From NCBI RefSeq assembly GCF_001645125.1, contig NZ_LXKA01000033.1:62001-126000 (forward strand): a stretch of 64,000 nucleotides of DNA, written 5' to 3'. Shown piece by piece: positions 32,048 to 40,999 of this stretch (position 1 is its first letter; every line of letters starts with the position of its first letter). Source of the stretch: Paraburkholderia ginsengiterrae (lineage in GTDB: Bacteria > Pseudomonadota > Gammaproteobacteria > Burkholderiales > Burkholderiaceae). Below the pieces are notes generated by a model, which was not told the DNA's origin, did not search any database, and saw only the letters and a list, made by a program, of their open reading frames with translations. Both the position numbers and the translations under genes were made by a program.

Positions 32048-32686
32048 TTAGACGAGCGCGCGCATGGCGACGTCCACGACCCCGACTAGCGCGTCTTCCT
32101 CGTGAGCGACCCGCCCCAGCACGCGCAGGCCTTGCATCACGCAAAGCAGAAAAGCGCCGACGGCCTTTTCGTCGAGCGTGGAATTGAACGCGCCGCTCGC
32201 CTGGCCACGAATCACAGAGGCCGCCAGCAGCGTTGCCATGCGGCGGTGAATCGCAGCGACGCGGGCGCGCACTTCTTCGTCGCCCGACTGCATTTCCAGC
32301 GTGGTATTTGTAATGAAACAGCTGCGCTCGCCGGTCAGCGCACAGGCGACCCGCGCGTAATGCATCAACGCATTGCGCAGCGCCTCTTCAGGCGGCACCG
32401 GCGCGTTCAGCCGCTCGGCGAGGCGAGCGACCGAGCCTTCCGCATAATGGTCCAGCGCGGCCAGCAGGATGCCGTGCTTGTCGCCGAATACCCCATACAA
32501 GCTGCCACGCAGGACTCCGGTGGCCTTGCACAGGTCGTCGATCGAGGTGGCGTGGTAGCCGCGGTTCCAGAACACCTGGCTCGCACTCGCCAACACGGTT
32601 GCCGTGTCGAACTCGCGCGGCCGGCCCCGCACGCACACCTCGCCCGCCTTTTTCGCGGATTGCTTCGTATCGCCTGTTCGCTTCAT
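32048..32686 (-). CDS. TetR-family repressor
   Basis: A 212-residue regulator. The N-terminal HTH (about 24-70: FDTATVLASASQVFWNRGYHATSIDDLCKATGVLRGSLYGVFGDKHGIL) matches the TetR signature, and a helical ligand domain of the YezE/AcrR-like type follows. It lies directly upstream of the efflux gene on the same strand. Two related operator-like sites, one before each gene, point to autoregulation plus pump control. ATG 32684-32686. Confidence 0.88.
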   Translation of the reverse strand: MKRTGDTKQSAKKAGEVCVRGRPREFDTATVLASASQVFWNRGYHATSIDDLCKATGVLRGSLYGVFGDKHGILLAALDHYAEGSVARLAERLNAPVPPEEALRNALMHYARVACALTGERSCFITNTTLEMQSGDEEVRARVAAIHRRMATLLAASVIRGQASGAFNSTLDEKAVGAFLLCVMQGLRVLGRVAHEEDALVGVVDVAMRALV

Positions 32687-32699
32687 GGGATGGATATTA

Positions 32700-32714
32700 T
32701 GACTAACCGTTCAA
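32700..32714. promoter_or_regulatory. TetR-type operator copy 2 (upstream of tetR)
   Basis: TGACTAACCGTTCAA, an imperfect palindrome with outer TGA/TTCA arms, lies 14 bases upstream of the TetR start. It shares 13 of 15 bases with the site at 32016-32030. Confidence 0.55.
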
Positions 32715-32763
32715 GAAAGCAAGACGAGTTTTCGTAGGCTGCGCGCAGTTTCCACTCGCCCGA

Positions 32764-33222
32764 TCAGGCGCTCGCCTCGCCGGCAAGCGGCTCGAGCGGC
32801 CGCGGCTTCGCCGGCTTGACCACCGTCCACAGCACGGTGGCGCCGATCAGATCGCCAAAACCGAGCGCAATGAAGAACGGCGTGTAGCCGATCTTGCTGA
32901 CCAGCCCGCCGATCATGAGCGTAAAAGCCAGATTGCCGATACCGGCGACGCACCCCGCCATGCCGGTCACCGTGCCCACCTCCCGGCGCGGGAACGCATC
33001 GCGTCGCGCTGATCGAAGTCGTACGTGCAGCCGTCCGTGGCCACGTTGCGGCTCACGTGAGCCGCGAAGCCTACGCGCGCCGTGGCGACCAGCGCGGCGT
33101 CGTCTGACAGACAGGCGTGCGTATGGCACAAAGGTCATCAGCGCGTCAGCAAGGCTCCATCTTCTGGTCAGGCGGCCGCCCACTCCGCCAACTGCAAGCT
33201 CATTCACGCCCGCCGAAATCAA
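32764..33222 (-). pseudogene. Remnant of an ACS-type MFS transporter
   Basis: Only the last part is coherent: PRREVGTVTGMAGCVAGIGN through two transmembrane segments to LWTVVKPAKPRP, typical of the C-terminus of hexuronate/glucarate H+ symporters (ExuT, GudP). Upstream, the same protein continues in another frame (about 33000-33120) before it breaks up, and no N-terminal half exists. It is a decayed 5'-truncated gene. Part of its open frame overlaps the osmC terminator. Confidence 0.7.
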
Positions 33223-33256
33223 AAAAGCCGACGGCGGTTCTCATCCGCACGCCGGC
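33221..33256 (-). terminator. Probable terminator of osmC
   Basis: GCCGACGGCG pairs, with a 2-base bulge, with CGCCGGC; the minus strand then reads TTTTTT. It lies 36 bases past the osmC stop. Confidence 0.5.
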
Positions 33257-33291
33257 CTGGTACCGCCGATGTCCTGTGAAAATACGCGATC

Positions 33292-33717
33292 TCAGGTTTC
33301 GAGTTTCGCGTCCATCGTGATCGTAGCGTTCAGTACCTTGGATACCGGGCAACCCGCCTTGGCGTCGGCCGTCGCTTTTTCGAAAGCGGCCTTGTCGCCG
33401 CCGGGGATCTTCACGGCGACGTCGAGATGCACCGCGGTGATCGTGAAGCCGCCGCCGTCCTTATCGAGCGTAACGGCGGCAGTCGTGGCGATACGCTCAG
33501 GCGTGATGCCGGCTTTGCCCAATTCCGCCGAGAGCGCCATCGAGAAACAGCCCGCGTGCGCAGCCGCGATCAGCTCCTCCGGATTCGTGCCGATGCCGTC
33601 CGCGAAGCGTGTCGAAAACGAGTATTGGGTCTCCTTGAGGACGCCGCTGTCGGTAGAAATCGAGCCTTTGCCGTCTTGCAGGCCGCCTTGCCAGACTGCC
33701 GATGCCTTGCGCTTCAT
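33292..33717 (-). CDS. osmC: OsmC family peroxidase
   Basis: A 141-residue thiol peroxidase. The two catalytic cysteines are C57 (HAGCFSMAL) and C123 (AGCPVSKVL), matching E. coli OsmC in position and total length (143). It reduces organic hydroperoxides in the cytoplasm. ATG 33715-33717 (MKRKASAVW) has GGAGAAG upstream; the longer in-frame extension is not needed. Confidence 0.92.
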   Translation of the reverse strand: MKRKASAVWQGGLQDGKGSISTDSGVLKETQYSFSTRFADGIGTNPEELIAAAHAGCFSMALSAELGKAGITPERIATTAAVTLDKDGGGFTITAVHLDVAVKIPGGDKAAFEKATADAKAGCPVSKVLNATITMDAKLET

Positions 33718-34094
33718 CGCTCTTCTCCTGATGTGCCCTGCTTCGCGCGCTTCACGATCAAACGGGATGCCCCGCCGCAATGGTCCCGCCCGGATGGTTT
33801 GCGGTTCAGGCATCGGTCGAAGTCCCCAAGAGCTTCTTTCGGGGTATCACGCGCGGTGCTACAGGCGCTGGCGTGGACCGGACCCTCATCATAGGCGCTT
33901 CCCTGTGCCAGCGCCGTGACGGTGCCAGGAATCGTTCGAAACTGAAAGCTCGCCGAAAATCATATCAAAAACGGTAATAATCTTTCATGGAAAAGCGGCT
34001 TTATCACTGACCTCGTAACAAATAGACTCGCCTCAACAGATCGGGACACAGCAATCAACCCGGTCTCATCAACAATCGAATACTGGAGGTCATC
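33718..34094. other. 377-base divergent region
   Basis: It lies between osmC and the DUF4148 gene and must contain both promoters. No operator, repeat or small gene stood out. Confidence 0.4.
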
Positions 34095-34403
34095 ATGAAG
34101 TCGCTTATTTCCGCCGTGGTTGTCGCATCCGCTCTGATCGTTCCGGCTGTTTCGTTCGCCCAGCAGGCGAATGGTGCGGTGACGCGCGCGCAGGTTCGCG
34201 CCGAACTGGTGAGCGCGCAGCAAGCGGGCCTGCTGAACCAGAACGACGTCAACTATCCGAAGACCGTGCCGCAAAACGCTGTCGCAGTGGCGGCCGTGTC
34301 GCAGGGTTCGCAGGACGTGGGCGGCGCGAAGGCGACTTCGTGGGATGCTGGCGCCCCGGTCACGGTGCAGCAGCAGTTGTTCTCGACGTATCGCGGCCAG
34401 TAA
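34095..34403 (+). CDS. DUF4148 secreted protein
   Basis: A 102-residue protein with a clear signal peptide (1-22, ending VSFAQ) and the DUF4148 signature TRAQVRAELVSAQQAGLLNQ. This family is largely restricted to Burkholderia and relatives and has no known function. ATG 34095 follows CTGGAGGTCATC. Terminated by two hairpins downstream. Confidence 0.85.
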   Translation: MKSLISAVVVASALIVPAVSFAQQANGAVTRAQVRAELVSAQQAGLLNQNDVNYPKTVPQNAVAVAAVSQGSQDVGGAKATSWDAGAPVTVQQQLFSTYRGQ

Positions 34404-34425
34404 TCAGGCCATAAGCCAGGCCACA

Positions 34426-34463
34426 AGCGGCGACGTCGTTGCCGCACGTCGTCGCCGCTTTAG
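34426..34463 (+). terminator. Terminator of the DUF4148 gene
   Basis: The stem AAGCGGCGACG/CGTCGCCGCTT (11 bp) has a 14-base loop and is followed by TTA. Confidence 0.6.
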
Positions 34464-34499
34464 TCAGCGCACCGCAGGCCAGGGTGCAGCCGCAGTAAA

Positions 34500-34540
34500 C
34501 AAAGCGCCCCGGTTGCGACACTCGCGACCGGGGCGCTTTG
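34500..34540. terminator. Strong bidirectional hairpin
   Basis: CAAAGCGCCCCGGT pairs perfectly with ACCGGGGCGCTTTG. It lies between convergent transcripts (34403 plus, 34605 minus) and can serve both. Confidence 0.7.
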
Positions 34541-34604
34541 CATGGCAGCAACGTAAAAGGTAAGACCGCTCCGCACGCGCCTCCAGGGCGCCACTCAGGC
34601 GCTA

Positions 34605-35162
34605 CTACTCGGCGAACGGCAAGCTCGCCTGTCCCACCGCCCGCATATCGAATACGTTCAGCGTCATCGCCACCAGCGCATAGTAGCCAAGCAGGCCCAC
34701 CAGGTTGATCACCACCTGCAGCCCGAAGCGTTCGACCGCCATCGCATACGTCGCGTCCGAGACGCGTTTGGTCTCGTACAGTTCACTCGCGAAGTCGTGG
34801 ATCAATGCGTCGTCCGCGTTGGTGAACGCCGGGCGCCGCCCCTGGCGGATCGTCTCGGCATCCGCTTCGGCCACGCCGGCTTCCAGCGCGATCGGGTAAT
34901 GGATGTACCACTCCGCCTGCGCCTGCCAGCGCGCCGCGGTCACCAGAATCGCCAGTTCCGACAGGCGCAGCGGCAAGCCGGTCCGGTAGCGGCAGAACGC
35001 GCCCAGACGCTGCGCCTGCTGCGCCAGTTCCGGGCTATGAATCCAGCCGAGAAACGGGCCGTTCAGATTGCCGCGCGGGCCGGACAGAATCTCGTCCAGC
35101 ACCGCCTTCTGCTCGGGCGTGGCGCTGGATAAGTCGAATTGAGGCAAACGCGGCTCGGTCAT
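34605..35162 (-). CDS. Carboxymuconolactone decarboxylase family protein
   Basis: A 185-residue helical protein of the CMD superfamily (RLSELAILVTAARWQAQAEWYIHYPIALEAG; the usual E-x..-W/C-x2-H region). It lacks the CxxC of AhpD, so it is nearer to the PA0269/YurZ-unrelated decarboxylase-like group. Last gene of the RpiR-linked operon: the aminotransferase lies 36 bases upstream and reads into it. Its reaction is unknown. Confidence 0.75.
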   Translation of the reverse strand: MTEPRLPQFDLSSATPEQKAVLDEILSGPRGNLNGPFLGWIHSPELAQQAQRLGAFCRYRTGLPLRLSELAILVTAARWQAQAEWYIHYPIALEAGVAEADAETIRQGRRPAFTNADDALIHDFASELYETKRVSDATYAMAVERFGLQVVINLVGLLGYYALVAMTLNVFDMRAVGQASLPFAE

Positions 35163-35197
35163 TGTCGTTCTCGCTGCTCGTGGTGGTGTCGAATTTA

Positions 35198-36526
35198 TCA
35201 GGCCGCGGCCAGCGCGCCAGTGATCGCGTCCGAGAGGCGGCTGACGATCTCGTCGATATCGCGCGCGGTGCAGATGAACGGCGGCGCCAGCAGTACATGA
35301 TCGCCGACCCGGCCGTCGACCGTGCCGCCCATGGGGTACACCATCAATCCGCGCGCGAACGCTTCGCGCCGGATTGCCGCGTGCAGTTTCAGGCCGGAGT
35401 CGAACGGCGTCTTAGTGGCGCGGTCCTTGACCAGTTCCACGCCCACGAATAGCCCGCGTCCCCGCACGTCGCCGATATGCGGATGCTGCGCATAGTGCTC
35501 GCGCAGCCGGCCGCGCAACTGTTCACCGCGCGCCAGCACGTTCGGCAGCAGGTTGTCCTCGGCGATCACGCGTTGCACTTCGAGCGCCGCGGCGCAGGCC
35601 GTGGCGTGACCGATATAGGTGTGGCCATGCTGAAAGAAGCCCGAGCCGCCGACAATCGTCTGATAGATCCGGTCGCTCACCAGGGTCGCGCCGATCGGCT
35701 GGTAGCCCGCGCCGAGACCCTTGGCGATGGTCAGCAGGTCCGGAGCCACGCCGTCTTCCTCGCAGGCGTACAGATAGCCGGTGCGGCCCATGCCCGACAT
35801 GATCTCGTCGAGAATCAGCGGCACGCCGTAGCGATCGCACACCGCGCGAATCTTGCGGAAGTACTCGCGCACCGGCGGCACCGCGCCCGCCGTCGCGCCG
35901 ACCACCGTTTCCGCGACGAACGCTGCAACCGTGTCGGCGCCGAGCTCGAGAATCTTCTGCTCGAGTTCGTCGGCGAGACGCTGTGCGAATGCCTCATCGG
36001 ATTCACCGGCGCGCTGCTCGCGATACGCGTAACACGGACTCACGTGATGCGCTTCGATCAGGATCGGCAGGAACGGCTCGCGGCGCCACGCATTGCCGCC
36101 GATCGCCAGCGCGCCCAGCGTGTTGCCGTGATAGCTCTGGCGACGCGCAATGAAATGGCGGCGTTGCGGTTCGCCCTTCTCAACGAAGTATTGCCGCGCC
36201 AGCTTCAGCGCGGCTTCGATCGCCTCTGATCCGCCCGACACGAAGTACACGTGTTCGAGCCCGTTCGGCGCGCTCGCCACAAGGCGGTCGGCGAGTTCCT
36301 CGGCCGGCTCGGTGGTAAAAAACGAGGTATGCGCGTAAGGCAATTGCTGCGCCTGCCGTTTGATCGCCTCGATCACGCGCTGGTTGCTATGGCCGAGACA
36401 CGAAACGGCGGCACCACCGGACGCGTCGATATAGCGCTTGCCGGTGGAATCGATCAGTTCGATGCCGTCGCCCGCGACGGCAACCGGCAGCCGCTGCTTC
36501 GGTGAACGATGAAAAACGGTGGTCAT
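35198..36526 (-). CDS. Class III omega-aminotransferase
   Basis: A 442-residue PLP enzyme. The LDEIMSGMGRTG motif supplies the cofactor Asp, and the PLP lysine is in LTIAKGLGAGYQP. Length and motifs fit the beta-alanine/putrescine-pyruvate aminotransferase group. ATG 36524-36526 (MTTVFHR). It shares an operon with a C45 hydrolase and a CMD protein, which suggests that the hydrolase releases an amine from an amide and this enzyme deaminates it; that link is inference. Confidence 0.88.
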   Translation of the reverse strand: MTTVFHRSPKQRLPVAVAGDGIELIDSTGKRYIDASGGAAVSCLGHSNQRVIEAIKRQAQQLPYAHTSFFTTEPAEELADRLVASAPNGLEHVYFVSGGSEAIEAALKLARQYFVEKGEPQRRHFIARRQSYHGNTLGALAIGGNAWRREPFLPILIEAHHVSPCYAYREQRAGESDEAFAQRLADELEQKILELGADTVAAFVAETVVGATAGAVPPVREYFRKIRAVCDRYGVPLILDEIMSGMGRTGYLYACEEDGVAPDLLTIAKGLGAGYQPIGATLVSDRIYQTIVGGSGFFQHGHTYIGHATACAAALEVQRVIAEDNLLPNVLARGEQLRGRLREHYAQHPHIGDVRGRGLFVGVELVKDRATKTPFDSGLKLHAAIRREAFARGLMVYPMGGTVDGRVGDHVLLAPPFICTARDIDEIVSRLSDAITGALAAA

Positions 36527-36560
36527 GGTATGCGGGTTTCCTGGTAGTGGCGGCAGCCGG

Positions 36561-37646
36561 TCAGGCGCGGGTTGGATTGGAAGGCTCGGACGGCTCGGAC
36601 GCCGTGCGGGCGATATACGTGTCGAATGCGCACTGCCCTTGCCGGTAGACTTGCATCGACACGCCGGACGGGCCGATTTCGAAGAGCGCGGTGGCAAGGG
36701 TGTTTTCGTCGTCCGGATCGAGCGGGTCGTCGCGGTAGATCGGCAATCCCGACGGCGCGCGATCATGCAATACACCGAGCAACGCGGCGGGCCGCAATGG
36801 ACGTGCCAGCGCGGGAAGCAAAGCTTCCACCCGCTGTTGGCGGTCATGCGAGGAGTCGGTGACGATTTGCGCCTCGGCTTCGCAGCCCGGGTGAATCATG
36901 TGGTTCGCGTGGCCCGCAAGCCTCGGCACGGTTTGCACGGAACAGCGCTGCGCTGTGGCTTCGACGCTGAACAATCGTGCGTCGCCCGCGGCACCGAGCG
37001 TGTGATGAAAGCCGCTCGCAGCGGGCGTATCGCGCAGGATGGTTAGCGCCTCGTCGAGCGAGCCCGCGTCGAGCACGGCACGCGCGAGAATCATGCGCGG
37101 CACGCCGGCAGCGGGCACACGGATGCGCAGGTTGTTGATTGCCTGCACGATACCCGCGTGGCTTGCCGCGAAGGTATGACCCGGCAATGACCCTGGGTAG
37201 TAGAAACTCACGAAGCCGGGTTTGCCCACAGGCCGGACCTCGACCAGCGCGCAGCGCTCACGCAGAAAGGGATCGCCGTCTTCGTTATGCGCGATGAAGC
37301 GCGCGTCGCCCTCCACGGCCGCCAGCGTGGTGCAACCGTCCGGCGCGTTGTGAATCAACTCGCCACGGCAATTCCAGAGAAACACGTCTTCCGCCGCGCA
37401 GCCCAAGCCTGCCGCCATGCCGTCGAGTTCGGCCAGCAGCGCCGGAAAATCGACCCGCGCCGCGTCGCGCAAGGATTGCACGAACGGCGCGCCGCGCCAT
37501 CGCTGAACAGCCCGCCACGCGCTGCTCTGATTCACGTAATCGGCGAACACCGGTTTCGCGAGTTCGCCCAACCGGTAGCCGATGTCATACGGCTCGCCGC
37601 TTACCTGAAAGAGACTCAAATCCTGCTTAGACGCCACGGCTCGCAC
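36561..37646 (-). CDS. C45/acyl-CoA:6-APA acyltransferase-like Ntn hydrolase
   Basis: A 361-residue protein of the AAT (peptidase C45) family. The autocatalytic nucleophile is C105 in APDGCTTLA; FIAHNEDGDP and an SLPGHTF segment follow, as in the family. Processing at C105 would give the two subunits. Such enzymes cleave or transfer acyl groups of amides. GTG 37644-37646 is the start since no ATG precedes it. First gene of a three-gene operon behind an RpiR-type operator. Confidence 0.8.
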   Translation of the reverse strand: MRAVASKQDLSLFQVSGEPYDIGYRLGELAKPVFADYVNQSSAWRAVQRWRGAPFVQSLRDAARVDFPALLAELDGMAAGLGCAAEDVFLWNCRGELIHNAPDGCTTLAAVEGDARFIAHNEDGDPFLRERCALVEVRPVGKPGFVSFYYPGSLPGHTFAASHAGIVQAINNLRIRVPAAGVPRMILARAVLDAGSLDEALTILRDTPAASGFHHTLGAAGDARLFSVEATAQRCSVQTVPRLAGHANHMIHPGCEAEAQIVTDSSHDRQQRVEALLPALARPLRPAALLGVLHDRAPSGLPIYRDDPLDPDDENTLATALFEIGPSGVSMQVYRQGQCAFDTYIARTASEPSEPSNPTRA

Positions 37647-37680
37647 CCATTCAACAATCGGTACGCATTTATACTTCTAA

Positions 37681-37694
37681 ACAACATTTGTTGT
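37681..37694. promoter_or_regulatory. RpiR-type operator copy 1 (operon promoter)
   Basis: ACAACATTTGTTGT has perfect 6-bp arms (ACAACA/TGTTGT) around TT. It lies 35 bases upstream of the C45 gene start. A near-identical site lies in front of the rpiR gene. Confidence 0.65.
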
Positions 37695-37772
37695 CAAATG
37701 GCGCCATGCGGATTCAATTGAAGCTGCCCCGCTTCCCTTGCGCCCTGTCTCAGCTCATTTGCACCGGAACGT

Positions 37773-38627
37773 TCAAGGCACGTACGCGCCCTTCGCGTGC
37801 AGCGCCTGCTCGGCGATCGCGAGTTGCTCGACCGCGTCGCCCCCTTCCAGCGCGAGCAGATGCGCGACCAGCGATTCGGCAATGGCGGTGGCCGCCACCA
37901 GTGACGGGAAAAACGACGGACTCTCATGCGAAAAGATCAGCACCTTGTCGGCATTCAGCGCGATGGGCGAGACGGCGCTATCGGTAATCGCGATCAGTTT
38001 GCTGCCCTTTTCCAGAGCCGCTTCGGCCACGCGTGCCGCTTCCACGGAGTACGGCGCGAAACTGATCACGATGGTTGCGCTGTCGCGCTCGAGCGTGCGC
38101 AACTGCATTTCCAGCGTGCCGGCCTCGCCGTTGAGCAAGGAAACGGACGACCGGAACAGCCGGTAGCCGTACACGAGGCCAAATGCCACCGCATAACAGG
38201 AGCGGAATCCCGCCACATGCACATGCGGCGCGCGCCGCAAGAGCCGCGCCGCTTCCACGATCACGCGGCCGCTATGGGCGGCGGTCACCTCGAGATTGTG
38301 CTGTTGCGCCACCAGCAGGTCGTTAGCGAGCGCGTCTTTCGATTTGACCAGCGACCGCGCGCGGCTCGTGAGCGGTTCGGGCCGCGTGCGCACGCGCGCG
38401 ACGAACAGGTTGCGCAATTCGTTCCAGCCGGGGAAACCGAGTTGCTGCGACAGACGCACGAGCGATGCCGGTTGCACCTGGGCCCGCTCGGCCACTTTAC
38501 GCATGGACGAGACCGCGACCTCGTCGGGATGGTCGAGCAAAAAGCCCGCCCCCATCTGGAACTGCGGACTCAGTTCGGAGAAGCGCGCCCGGATCAGGGC
38601 GGCGAGCTGGTCGAAACTGTCTGGCAT
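37773..38627 (-). CDS. RpiR-family regulator
   Basis: A 284-residue regulator. An N-terminal HTH_6 (about 1-80, with SSMRKVAERAQVQPASLVRLSQQLGFPGW) is followed by a SIS domain (about 125-265, VHVAGFRSCYAVAFGLVYGYRLF and ERDSATIVISFAPYS) that would bind a sugar-like or amino compound. ATG 38625-38627. The ACAACA-N2-TGTT palindromes in front of this gene and of the downstream operon indicate that it controls both. Confidence 0.88.
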   Translation of the reverse strand: MPDSFDQLAALIRARFSELSPQFQMGAGFLLDHPDEVAVSSMRKVAERAQVQPASLVRLSQQLGFPGWNELRNLFVARVRTRPEPLTSRARSLVKSKDALANDLLVAQQHNLEVTAAHSGRVIVEAARLLRRAPHVHVAGFRSCYAVAFGLVYGYRLFRSSVSLLNGEAGTLEMQLRTLERDSATIVISFAPYSVEAARVAEAALEKGSKLIAITDSAVSPIALNADKVLIFSHESPSFFPSLVAATAIAESLVAHLLALEGGDAVEQLAIAEQALHAKGAYVP

Positions 38628-38660
38628 GCGGATGTACCGGGTGAGCGGCCGATGAGGATG

Positions 38661-38674
38661 ACAACAAATGTTAC
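38661..38674. promoter_or_regulatory. RpiR-type operator copy 2 (upstream of rpiR)
   Basis: ACAACAAATGTTAC has the same ACAACA-N2-TGTT frame as the site at 37681-37694, 33 bases before the rpiR start. Only the last arm position is altered. Confidence 0.6.
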
Positions 38675-38773
38675 CACTCGGCACATCGCATCCAACAGAA
38701 GTGACAGGGTGTGGTGAGTGACAAACGAATTCTGGGGATGCAGACAAAATCTTGGACTACCTGGAGGTAGTTC

Positions 38774-38854
38774 ATGTATTCATACGAAGACCGCATCCGC
38801 GCAGTCAAGCTGTATATCAAACTGGGACGACGAGTAGCGGCAACCATCCGATAG
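38774..38854 (+). mobile_element. Start of an IS3-family OrfA, broken
   Basis: ATG 38774 opens MYSYEDRIRAVKLYIKLG and reaches a TAG after 26 codons. This is the conserved N-terminus of an IS3-group transposase OrfA common in Burkholderia and Ralstonia; the rest is missing because ISKra4-type sequence begins at once. Confidence 0.75.
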
Positions 38855-38855
38855 C

Positions 38856-40031
38856 TTGACTACGGTCTTTGATACCGTGCCCCTGCTCAGTGCCCGGATC
38901 ATTTGCCGTCCGTGCGAGCCGCCCTTTCGCTTGGAGTATCCCTATAGTCCGATGACCGAATTCATCCCGGCGCAGGCGACCGCTGAGCTGCTGTTGCTTG
39001 ACCCCAGGGTCTCGGCACAGATGCCGTATCGCCAAGTGGTCACCATGGTGCGTGAGTTCCTGCCTGTGCGTGAAACATTGAACCATGTGAGCATGCGAAA
39101 CGGAGCGCTACGGGCGGGTGTGCGCATCGAGGCGGTACAGCCGGCTGCATGTCGCACCACGAACGAAGAGACGGGGGGACGCTGACCATCGACGGAGGAT
39201 CCGTTTGGGAGACAATGCAAATCAAAATGTTCGAGCTTTGAGGTTCTAACGGGACAACTGACCGCCAAAGACCAGACTTCGCGCGTATTCGCGTTCGTGA
39301 GATATCGGTTGCCGGATAGTGCGGAGCGGCTCACCACCCTTGTGAAAGCCGCGTCGGGAAGCGATCGGCCGAAACTGTCGTTCATCATCGCTGGTGCCAA
39401 TGGCCTGCAGTGAATCGCCTGTCGGTCGCCGTTTTCTTCCACACCTGTCCTGGACTGGTTCCATATATCTATGCGTGTGACGTATCTCGAGCAGATCATC
39501 AAGGCCATGCGTGCGCGGACGGAACCGGAAAACGCCGTCCGACGTGTGCTGATCTCCCGCGTTCACAAACTGCGCTGGTGCTTCTGGCACGCCAAGCTGG
39601 AGAAGGCGAAAACTCGGATGCAGAGCATCCTGATCCCCTGTCGGACGATCGTGCTTGAAACGCCTGGGATTGCAGAGAGTCTGGCGCAACTTGAGTATCG
39701 GACTCGATAGCTTGTTGAATACGTCGAAGCGAATGGCGGGTCGACGATGAACTACGGCGCACGACTTCGTCGTGCCAACTATATCTCCACCGCCACGGCC
39801 GAGTCCGCGGTCAATCAGGTGCTCAATCTGCGCATGTGCAAGCGTCAACAAATGCACCGGTCGCCGATCGGAACTCATCTGCTTGCCCAGGTCCGGTGTG
39901 TTGTGATCAACGGTGACCTTGTCGAACGACTGGCGAGATACGAGCCGCCAAGGAAACCAGTGCCACGCGAAGCTGCCGGGTTATCGAAGCAGTTCGAGGT
40001 GACATCGGAGCTACGGACCCAAGATTTTTAA
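38856..40031 (+). pseudogene. Degenerate ISKra4-family transposase
   Basis: About 390 codons, mostly in one frame, recognisable as ISKra4-type transposase: LLLLDPRVSAQMPYRQVVTM, FEVLTGQL, VLDWFHISMRVTYLEQI, NYGARLRRANYISTATAESAVNQ. In-frame stops at 39183-39185, 39411-39413 (TGA) and 39708-39710 (TAG), and a compensated shift near 39182-39240, show decay. The N-terminus is truncated. No terminal repeats could be defined. Confidence 0.82.
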
Positions 40032-40216
40032 CGCTTCCTTTTCCACGCCAGCGTCATGCCGGCGACTGACAAATTTGCTTCGCTCTAAGCGAAACAACAG
40101 AATATTTGAGGGTCGCGACGCATGTCGCCAATATGCGTTGTTATAATTCTTTCATCTCATGACTCCATTCTAACGTTCGGGTGATCTTTCTCCAGCGCCC
40201 GATACGCCCCCGCCAG

Positions 40217-40948
40217 ATGGCCAAAATCGATCGCTTGCGCCTTCTTGCCGATACCTTGAAATCACAAGGTATCCTGCATCTGCGCGATGCCGCTACCCTG
40301 CTTCAGGTCTCCGAGATGACCGTGCGTCGCGACATTGCCGCGACGCCGGGTCAGTTCATCTATCTGGGCGGCTACATCGTCAGCGCCAACGACGTGCCCA
40401 ACGCCGCGGGCTACACCATCGAACACGAAAAAGACCACTTTGCGCAGGCAAAGGCGGAAGCGTCCGCTATCGCGTCAAGTCTGCTCGCGAACGACGAGAC
40501 CATCTTCATCGACTGCGGGACAACGCTCGTCACGCTCGCACGCCTGATCGCCGCCGACATGCATCTGACGGTGGTGTGTTATTCGCTGAACGTCGCGGAA
40601 GTTTTGCGGCGCAAACCGAACGTGCGGATGATATTGCTGGGCGGGGAGTATATGCCGTCGTCGGATTCGTTTGCGAGCGAAGACAGCATCCAGACGTTGC
40701 GGCGAATGGGGATCAACAAGGCCTTTCTATCGGCCGGCGGCGTTGACGAGGTGCGTGGCGTGACCTGCTGGAATTTTCACGAAGTGGCTATCAAACAGGC
40801 GGCGATGGCGAGCGCCGTCGAACGTCATCTGGTGGTCGATCAGAGCAAACTCGGCAAGGTCAAGGCAGTGCGGTTTTCGCAACTCGATGAGTTCGATTCG
40901 ATCGTGACCGAAGTGGGGCAAACGGTGCGAAAGCGCCAGCCGAATTGA
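40217..40948 (+). CDS. deoR: DeoR-type repressor of deoxyribose/deoxynucleoside genes
   Basis: A 243-residue regulator resembling E. coli DeoR itself rather than the wider family: LHLRDAATLLQVSEMTVRRDI (HTH), YLGGYIV, IDCGTTLVTLA, AGGVDEVRGVTCWNFHEVAIK, VVDQSKLGKVKAVRF. The C-terminal domain senses a phosphorylated sugar (deoxyribose-5-phosphate in E. coli). It is convergent with the deoC operon, whose promoter carries a DeoR-like palindrome. ATG 40217 is preferred to an in-frame GTG at 40181; no strong ribosome site for either. Confidence 0.85.
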   Translation: MAKIDRLRLLADTLKSQGILHLRDAATLLQVSEMTVRRDIAATPGQFIYLGGYIVSANDVPNAAGYTIEHEKDHFAQAKAEASAIASSLLANDETIFIDCGTTLVTLARLIAADMHLTVVCYSLNVAEVLRRKPNVRMILLGGEYMPSSDSFASEDSIQTLRRMGINKAFLSAGGVDEVRGVTCWNFHEVAIKQAAMASAVERHLVVDQSKLGKVKAVRFSQLDEFDSIVTEVGQTVRKRQPN

Positions 40949-40999
40949 ACCTCTAAACGCGTTGCGGCCGCCAGCCGCAACGCGGTTCTTCTCCTGCTG

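Noticed and set aside
32894-33919. 341-codon plus-strand frame over the MFS remnant and osmC
   Set aside because: It runs through two recognisable minus-strand sequences and has Ser/Arg/Pro-rich composition.
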